Shown: in pieces, positions 57,260-64,000 of the stretch
How positions within the stretch are numbered: the first letter of the stretch is position 1
How the letters are laid out: each line of letters starts with the position of its first letter
Assembly (NCBI GenBank): GCA_007026445.1
Contig: VDMD01000105.1
Coordinates: 16,055-80,054 of the forward strand
Source: Schizophyllum amplum
Lineage: Eukaryota > Basidiomycota > Agaricomycetes > Agaricales > Schizophyllaceae
DNA length: 64,000 nucleotides
Direction: 5' to 3'
The notes under the pieces: model-generated
What the model was told of the DNA's origin: nothing
Database searches by the model: none
Seen by the model: only the letters and a program-made list of their open reading frames with translations
Translations under genes and position numbers: made by a program

Positions 57260-59199
57260 ATGAATGTGCGTAGCTTGTGGCAAACGAGAATATGCAACTC
57301 ACGAGACTAACAGAACTTACTGCGGACGCTACGAGAAAACCAGAAACAGAATGGGTACCACAATCCAGACCTCAAGCGATTGCTCGCCGAAGTCAAGGCG
57401 GAACGCGTGCGTGGTCGCGCTCTCTCTCGCACCTCACCTTACACCCCCACAGAAGGCCCACGACACCAGCAAGCTTACAGAACCTTTCTACGAGTCCCTT
57501 GAAGGGATGCTACATGAACTTCGAACGGTGACAATTGTACGTGCAAGGCAGCTCCATTGTTCTCGTTCTCATCCTATTGTTCTCAGGATAATCATGACGC
57601 GGAAGCGTTCCTCAAACCCGTCTCTAGGGCAGACGCTCCAGACTACCATGAAGGTGCGCGCTCTTTACCTTGTCGTCGCTCCGCTCATCCTCGCCCAGTC
57701 ATCCAGGAGCCCATGGATCTCCAGACCATGCTCAAGAAGGTCCGCCAGCGGTCGTACAAGTCGAAGCGCGAGTTCAAGGACGACCTCGACCGCATTTGGG
57801 ACAACTGCTTCCAGTACAACGCTGCCGAGGTGCGTGATCGACCCACGCACAGCTTCCCCCTTCTCACCGATACTCTCAGAACCACCCACTGCGCAAATGC
57901 GCCACACGCCTCAAGGCCAAGGCCGAGTGCCTGCTGCACAACCTCACCGATCGCAAAGAGCGCTCCGACCCTGTCATACCCCCCGAACTCATCCCCCCCT
58001 CCAAGGCGAACGGCGTCAACGGCCACAGCCGCACCCCGTCCTCTCACGCTATCAAGATCCCCATCGCGCGCCGCAACACCCCGGGAGCTGGACCCGCGAA
58101 ACGAGGAGGCAACCCCGACGACTTTCCCAACGAACTCGCCGTCCCGCGTACGACTGACGGCATGGCCGAGTTCAAGCGCCTCGACGACCAGTTTGCGGCG
58201 CTCGACGACCAGTTTGCGGCGCTCGACGACCAGTTCGCGGCGCTCGACGACCAGTTCGCGGCGCTCGACTCGGCGATCGAGGGCAAGCCGGGCTCCTCCT
58301 CAGCGATGGCGGAGCGACTGCGCGAGCTCGCGCGCGGTGCGATGCCGCTCTTCGCCCCCGGCACGAAGCGCAAGCTGGACGAGGACGCGGAGACGCCGCC
58401 CGCCAAGCGTCACAGCACCCAAGAGCAGCGCGAGCTCCACGATCTGTGGTGGCAAGCGAACCAGAAGTCGGACGTGCTCCTGGGCAACGGTCTCCCGCCC
58501 ATTACCCACGCGTCCTCCGTGCCCATTACCAGCGCGTCCTCCGCCCCACCACGCACCCTCAACGCCCCACCACGCAGGCCCAACGCGCCACCGCGCAGGC
58601 CCAAGAAGCGGCGTCCCCCTCCTCATGCACCGCCGAATCCCAAGTCTCTTTTGTCGATGATGAACAGCAACATCGAGACCGTGCGGAGGATGCGTACAGT
58701 GAACGCCAAGCTTGGCGCCCTGGATGGGGAGGGGAATGCCCCTTCGTTGGGGAGAAGGACGGACGGGGGAGGCCGGACGGGGGAGGCCGGACGGGGGAGG
58801 AGGACGGACGGGGGAGGCCGGACGGGGGAGGAGGACGGACGGGGGAGGAGGAAGGACGGGGGAGGAGGAAGGACGGGGGGAAGGGAGAAGGGGAAGAGGG
58901 GAGGATCGCGGCGTTGGGGAGGTTGGCGTTCGGGAGGTTGGCGTTCGGGAGGTTGGCGAGGGGGGGGGCACGAGGCGGAAGGAAGAGAGGGCGGGAGGTC
59001 ACAGAGAGGGCGGGAGGTCACAGAGAGCAGGCCCCCTCGATGGCGAGGAGGGGGGAGGCAGATAAGGGGCGAGGGGGAAGGGAGGGGGGAGAGGGAGGAG
59101 GGCGGAAGGGGAGAGGGAGGAGGGCAGAACGGAGGACGGGGAAGGAGGGATGCGCGGCGAGGAGGGGGAGGGATGCACGGCGAGGCGAAGGAGTACTAA
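57260..59199 (+). CDS. Spt7-like bromodomain protein, truncated (copy B)
   Basis: Exons 57260-57265, 57314-57406, 57453-57536, 57587-57653, 57699-57829 and 57880-59199 have the same structure as copy A, including the two-codon first exon. The bromodomain is near-identical. The linker contains the DDQFAAL heptad four times (two in A). After NQKSD this copy continues VLLGNGLPPITHASSVP and PKSLLSMMNSNIETVRRM, which fit the region after the bromodomain of Spt7-type proteins, before entering GGACGGGGGAGG repeats. The open frame gives 566 residues; the natural C terminus is missing. It would act as an acetyl-lysine reader of the SAGA co-activator if functional. B looks like the less decayed copy. 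Confidence 0.77.
58740..59130. repeat. GA-rich simple repeat (GGACGGGGGAGG)
   Basis: Short irregular tandem units of GGACGGGGGAGGAGGAC and then GGAGGTTGGCGTTC (three copies, about 58917-58960). All reading frames stay open. This is the B-copy counterpart of 48690-49440, but with different units. Confidence 0.85.
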
Positions 59200-60699
59200 C
59201 GCACCTACAGGACACGAATCGTCGGAGTGCGGGGAACGTACGGTCGACGCGTCCACCAGCGTCGTCGTCGACGCAAGCCTGCGCCGGCGTCAACGCGCCC
59301 ACTAGCGTCGTCGTCGACGCAATGCCTGCACCGGCGTCAACGCGGTCGGGGGGCGACGAGGTAGGTGGAGCTTACCTTTGGTCATAGCGCTCACACCGTT
59401 TATAGCGCCCACGTCGTCCATAGCGCCCACGTCGTCCTCTCGACAGAACGACCTCCTCCTCCGTCTCGCTATCACACGAGATGTTGGATGGAGGGAGGCA
59501 GGGAGTGGAGGGTCTCCACTGCGCCCGCACTCACGCCTCCGCGTACTTCAAGGCGAAGGGGTGAGGGGGCGAGGGAAGCGCCTCTCTAGGAGACGCGAAG
59601 GGGGTCATCGTCAGCGCGGTTGGCAGACCACGAGGTGAGTGAAACTCGCCTTCGCTCGGTGCGCTCACGGCAGCTCCGCGTACGCACCCCGCCTACGACT
59701 TGTAAACGCGCCGCCTCCCTCCGCCCCCTTCTCGCCTTGGACGAGAAAATGAGCATGGCTGACGAGAAGGGGAGGAGCTCACACTCACCGTGCTGTGGGG
59801 AGGAATCGCGCTCTCCCCTTTACGCCTTCTGCGTACAGTCGAGGCGAAGGCGCGGCGAAGGAGCATGGGGCGAGGCAGACGTACCTCGACGAGAGACGAC
59901 GCGCCCACCTCGATCCATCTCGCCTTCGGCGAGCGCTCAGGAGCGGGGCGAGAGACTTCGTTCCTCCCTCCACTCCTGCGTTGGGTCGCTTTTAGGCCAA
60001 GGCGCACCTACCACGACGAGTAGGGCGGCTGGGTGGAGGCCCCTCCTCTCGTCGTCGTGTTGAGGCAGGGGATGTGGTCGTCGAGTGTGCAGCAATGTGC
60101 GCAAGGCAACGAGAGAGTGGGAGGGGGAGTGAAGGAGGAGGATGTCGGTGGCCGACGATGGAAGGCGGGTGGGGAGCTAGAGTACGTCGAGCACCATAAT
60201 GTAGTAAAAGTACGCACCAATATATGTGTTCTGCGAAAACCTTGACGAGCGAGCCTGTACGAAGAGAATACAAAGGTGAGGGGAGAGACGATGAGCTTGA
60301 GTGACAACGCGAAATGAAAAAGAGGACACACCTGCTATTACTGTGAAGCTGACGAACGTCGGCGCGTAGTGAATCGGTGAAGGGAAGAATTCACGCGCAG
60401 CCAAAGTTGACGAACGCTGTGCTACACGTCGATTTCGCGCGCGTTAGCGACTTTGTGCGAGAGTAAGGCTCGCACTACGCCCTCAACCTATCTACTACAA
60501 TTTACGGGTACGCTAAACCTATCTAAGAGCGATGCACTGCCCGACCCTCGAATAAGTATCAGCTTGAGTAAAAAGAAGTCGTCGTGGTGAAACGGCCGTC
60601 AGATAACTTGGTATGCGATTATGGAGAGTGCTTAGCTGAGGTCACCACGCACCTCAAACCCAGATGCGATGCGTCCACGAGGCGGTATACAGTCAACAC

Positions 60700-63600
60700 T
60701 AGAGAAACGAGAACACCCTCACCGAGGAGCGCTTCTGCAGGGTGCAAAGATCGTCGTCAATGACCTCCATGACGAGCACAGTGATCCGGAAGCACAGCTC
60801 TCACGACCACGGCTACGACAACTCCACTGATCATAAAGTCAACGCAAGTGGGAAGAGCGCACGCGTACTCACTTGCTAACTCGCACTGGCAGCTCAAGAC
60901 CGTGAGATCCCAAAGTCGACAATTGCCGGCACGGTCCCGCGACTCTCGACGTATCGGGACTACTCTCACGACCACGGCTACAACTCCAATGATCAGCAAG
61001 TCCACACAAGTGACGAAATCAAAGCCCACTCACATACTGACTCGTCCAGACGAGTGCGTAGACGGGCCGCGTGCCTTCATATACAAACTGACGACTGGTC
61101 CCGTTAGTGAACCGACGATCTGGCCGGACTACTCTCACGACCACGGCTACAAGACTCATTCCGTGAGCCTAGCAACGTGTCAATAAGCCGAAAAGACAGA
61201 CCTCATTTCACGCGAACAAGGCGCGAGTTAACCGGTAAGTCAACAATCGCGCCGAACGACCGACCCATTGTTCCATTGTTTTCCCAAAATGGAGCACAAC
61301 AGACCTCGCGACGACGAACGGACATCCGCGCCGGCCTGCCGCAACTCTCAAAACGGCAGACTACAGTCTGTGAGCTACTCAGCAACCACGTTCAGCGGCA
61401 GACTGGGGCACTGACGACAACCATGTCGGGGGGAAAAGGCAGCGTGGACGCTGCGCGCCCACACACGCATCAGTCAGTCCGCCATATGCATCGAGCCAGC
61501 AGTCAAACGCTTACCATGATAAGCCCGAGGTGGCAGCGCGGCCTCACGGCACCGCGAGTTGTAGGTCCAGCGCAATTGTTGAACTTCGGCGCCGAAGGGC
61601 ACGCGGCGGTCACGTGATCATATGTTGAACTTCCCCGACGGCGTGCGCGGGGTGCCGTGGGCTGCAGCGTCGGTTCGGAGGGCTGGGATGGCGTCTGTCG
61701 GGGTATTCAGTCGCAATCACAGCTCGACAAAGACCTTGGTCACCGAAAAACGAGGGTTCTGGCTACAACCCCGGCGGTGCAAGCCAAAGCGAGTGAGGCC
61801 ATCGATGTCGTGGGACATGGTGCCCAGGCCGGGTGGGATGGCACCTGCGAGTGTCGATGAGCATAGTATTACGTAATCCCGTTCAGGGACTCTACTCACC
61901 ACAGGTCATGGATCTGCGTAGAGCGGTCGCGGCGGCGCTTGCTGCAGACGGCGAGGGCGGTCAGTCTCGAGGTCGTGGAGCATGGCGAGATCTGATGACC
62001 GTCTGCGTTGTGTAAACGTACCCACCGCGTGAGCCAATGTTGAACTTCTGGAGAAGTCAAGTGAGGACGTGTACGCCACATGCGCTAGGCACGGTGAGCT
62101 TCAGACTAGGGACGATGAGTAGCAGCTCACCGAGACGCACACCCACGTCCGCAGCATCGCGCCGCAAAGCGGCATCGGCGGGGTCGACCCAGCCGACCAG
62201 TGACCAGTCGTCGAGTCGCAAAGGCTCGCCGCGCGGGGTGGCACGTTATACTGCAGGTGTTGGTGGGTGACAGATTACGTAATCCAATGTGGCTTTGTAC
62301 TCACCGACAAGCGTGGTAGCATGGTCGGCTTTGGGGGCCACCGCCAATCGCGACGAGCGCGCTCCCGACGGCGGGTCAGCGCTGCGCACGGTGTAAGTTG
62401 CTTACGTAATCCAACGAATATGCGCCTCACCTGAGGTGACCCCGAGTCGTGGCGCGGCTGCGCCGTCGCCCGCCGTCTGCGACGGCGAGGCTGGACTCTG
62501 CCGAGGTTGAGAACATCGTGGAGCTGCCTTCCACAAACATACTCACCGTCACTACACTCTCGCCCCGGGAAGACTCGCCGCCCCGCCGCGAAGCGGCGGG
62601 CGCAGTGCCCAACTCTCGACGACGTGGGGGACTCGATGTCGCTCTTGACAGCGGCGGCCGGGTGAGTCCTCGTCGACGACGAGGACAACGACGAAGAGGG
62701 CCGTGGTGGGCATGGACCGCGCGCTCTCTCTCTTTCGAGGCCGCATGGCGCAGCATCGAGCACTGCGCGGGTGGTTAGCTGATTACGTAAGCCAATATGT
62801 ATCGCTCTCACCGGGAGTCATCCGCTCGCTGACGCAGCCAGCGATACCGGGGCGCCTGCAGAGCGTCGTCACTGGCGATGGTGACGAGCAGCAAGCGCAT
62901 CGCGCTGTCCATGCGGCGGCAGCCGCATGCGGTGTCGTATTCACGACTCCCTCATTGCGCCACGCGTGCCCACCGTGAAGGCGGGACACGGGAACCCGCC
63001 ATCAGGGCGGGACACCGATGACGAGAACACGTGCGGCGTCGCACGGGCTGTCCGCGGCGGCGCGCCGCGTGCGCCGATGAGCTGGGAGCGCAACATGAAA
63101 CGTGCAGGACGTCCTGGCCATGTCGCGCAGGACGTCCTGGATAAGCGATATCAGTAATGGCACAAGTTGATTCTAGTGACTGACCTCGGTCACTGATAGT
63201 GAACTCGCAGTTCAATGAAGTCGCGGGTCACCGCCTAACGGGTCACTGAATGAAGTCGCGGGTCACTGAATGAAGTCGCGGGTCACTGAAGGACCGCGCG
63301 GGTCACTGACGGATCGCGCGGGTCACTGCGCGAACGCGCGGGTTACCAGCGGTGTACACAGAGGTCACTATGGGCAAGCAAGGTCAGTATCGGTGTGAGG
63401 GGAGCTTGTAGAACCGTACCTCGTAGTAGATTGGAATAGATCGTGAAAGCGCCCTTTGCAAAAGGGTCAGTGTTGCTAAAAGGCCGTAAGAGAGCGAAGA
63501 GAATGCGTTGTGAAGCCTGTTGGGACTGAATTAGTGACATGGGAGGTATATGGGAAGTGAAAATGCGCACCGGATAGTGAATGCCGTGAAGGCGACAGGC

Positions 63601-63828
63601 GGAGGATCAACGTCGAATCTAGGTAGATCGGTAGCGGTCAGAGCTATGCAAGCGGTCATCTGGATAGATACTGACCGGCAATGGAGTAAATGGCGAAGCA
63701 AGGGCAGCGGAGAGGCTGAGGAATTGAAAGTACCTTCGAAAGGATCAGTAAGTACATCAGAAAAGCGAAGTCCAGAAGACCAACTCACCTGCATCGTCAG
63801 TGTGAGCGTCACTGAGTAAGAGCGCCAT
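60700..63828 (-). CDS. Candidate many-exon gene, unrecognised (copy B)
   Basis: Counterpart of 50870-54098. ATG at 63828 gives MALLLSDAHTDDA before the same GTGAGTTGG donor, then GTFNSSASPLPLL. The exon-like GC-rich blocks, donors and four ATTACGTAA motifs (near 61870, 62275, 62403, 62785) are conserved. Several blocks differ from A by indels not in multiples of three, which weighs against strong protein constraint. Family not recognised; the transcript is hypothetical. Confidence 0.3.
63235..63355. repeat. GTCGCGGGTCACTGAATGAA tandem repeat
   Basis: About six units of 18-20 bp built on GCGGGTCACTGA. Copy A has about three (53520-53590), so the array has changed length since the duplication. 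Confidence 0.85.
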
Positions 63829-64000
63829 TGTGTAGTGAAGAGGTCGGTGGTAACAGTGGAAGAAGTGATGTAGGGGCGAGGTAGACGCGGGTGCAGTGAA
63901 AGGAAAGGGAAAGGAAGTTCAGTGAAGTGAAAGGATTGATTGAATGAAGGTAAGGCAGGAAAAGGAACAAAGTAGAGGAAAGTAAGGAAGGCGGAGGAGA

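Larger units (their letters stand above)
56797..64000. repeat. Segmental duplication, copy B (runs off window)
   Basis: Second copy of the segment at 47099-54263 in the same orientation. The last bases of the window still match copy A, so the true right end lies outside. Compared with A it keeps about 230 bp more of the Spt7-like gene and lacks the 24-bp and 19-bp arrays. Confidence 0.93.

Overview
The window looks like nuclear DNA of an agaricomycete (basidiomycete fungus). Genes are interrupted by many short introns (about 40-100 nt, GT-AG, occasionally GC-AG), and several products belong to families typical of mushroom-forming fungi: a TKL-type kinase with an MLKL-like N-terminal helical domain, a Goodbye-NACHT-ankyrin NLR, an agaricomycete family of unknown function and a secreted LPMO-like protein. 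All exon models were made by hand from splice signals, reading-frame phase and remembered family sequence; no database search was run.

Layout. 1-11 kb: two identical intron-containing tRNA-Lys(CTT) genes, the chaperonin subunit CCT8, a one-exon tyrosine-rich/coiled-coil orphan (minus strand), a 13-exon protein with eleven SUMO-type motifs, and the LPMO-like protein. 11.5-16.4 kb: almost only minisatellites and simple sequence, with an inverted repeat around its last 1.3 kb. 16.4-20.3 kb: no supported gene apart from a weak acidic ORF. 20.3-29.4 kb, minus strand: the conserved unknown protein, then the large TKL kinase. 30.8-35.5 kb: a second minisatellite block. 36.4-42 kb, minus strand: the NLR. 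46.1-46.9 kb: acireductone dioxygenase (methionine salvage).

47.1-64 kb is dominated by a direct segmental duplication of about 7.2 kb (copy A about 47.1-54.3 kb, copy B about 56.8 kb to the window end), with about 2.5 kb of unrelated repeat-rich DNA between. Each copy has a promoter-proximal region, the first six coding exons of an Spt7-like SAGA bromodomain gene that run into GA-rich tandem repeats, and, on the opposite strand, a candidate gene of many very small exons that I do not recognise.

Biological reading. The kinase and the NLR lie on the same strand about 7 kb apart, both have architectures linked to fungal innate recognition and regulated cell death, and their 5' flanks share an alignable segment, so they may form a small recognition/cell-death locus. 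The other genes are ordinary housekeeping or secretory genes. The less described parts are the SUMO-motif array protein, the duplicated truncated Spt7-like gene and its many-exon antisense neighbour.
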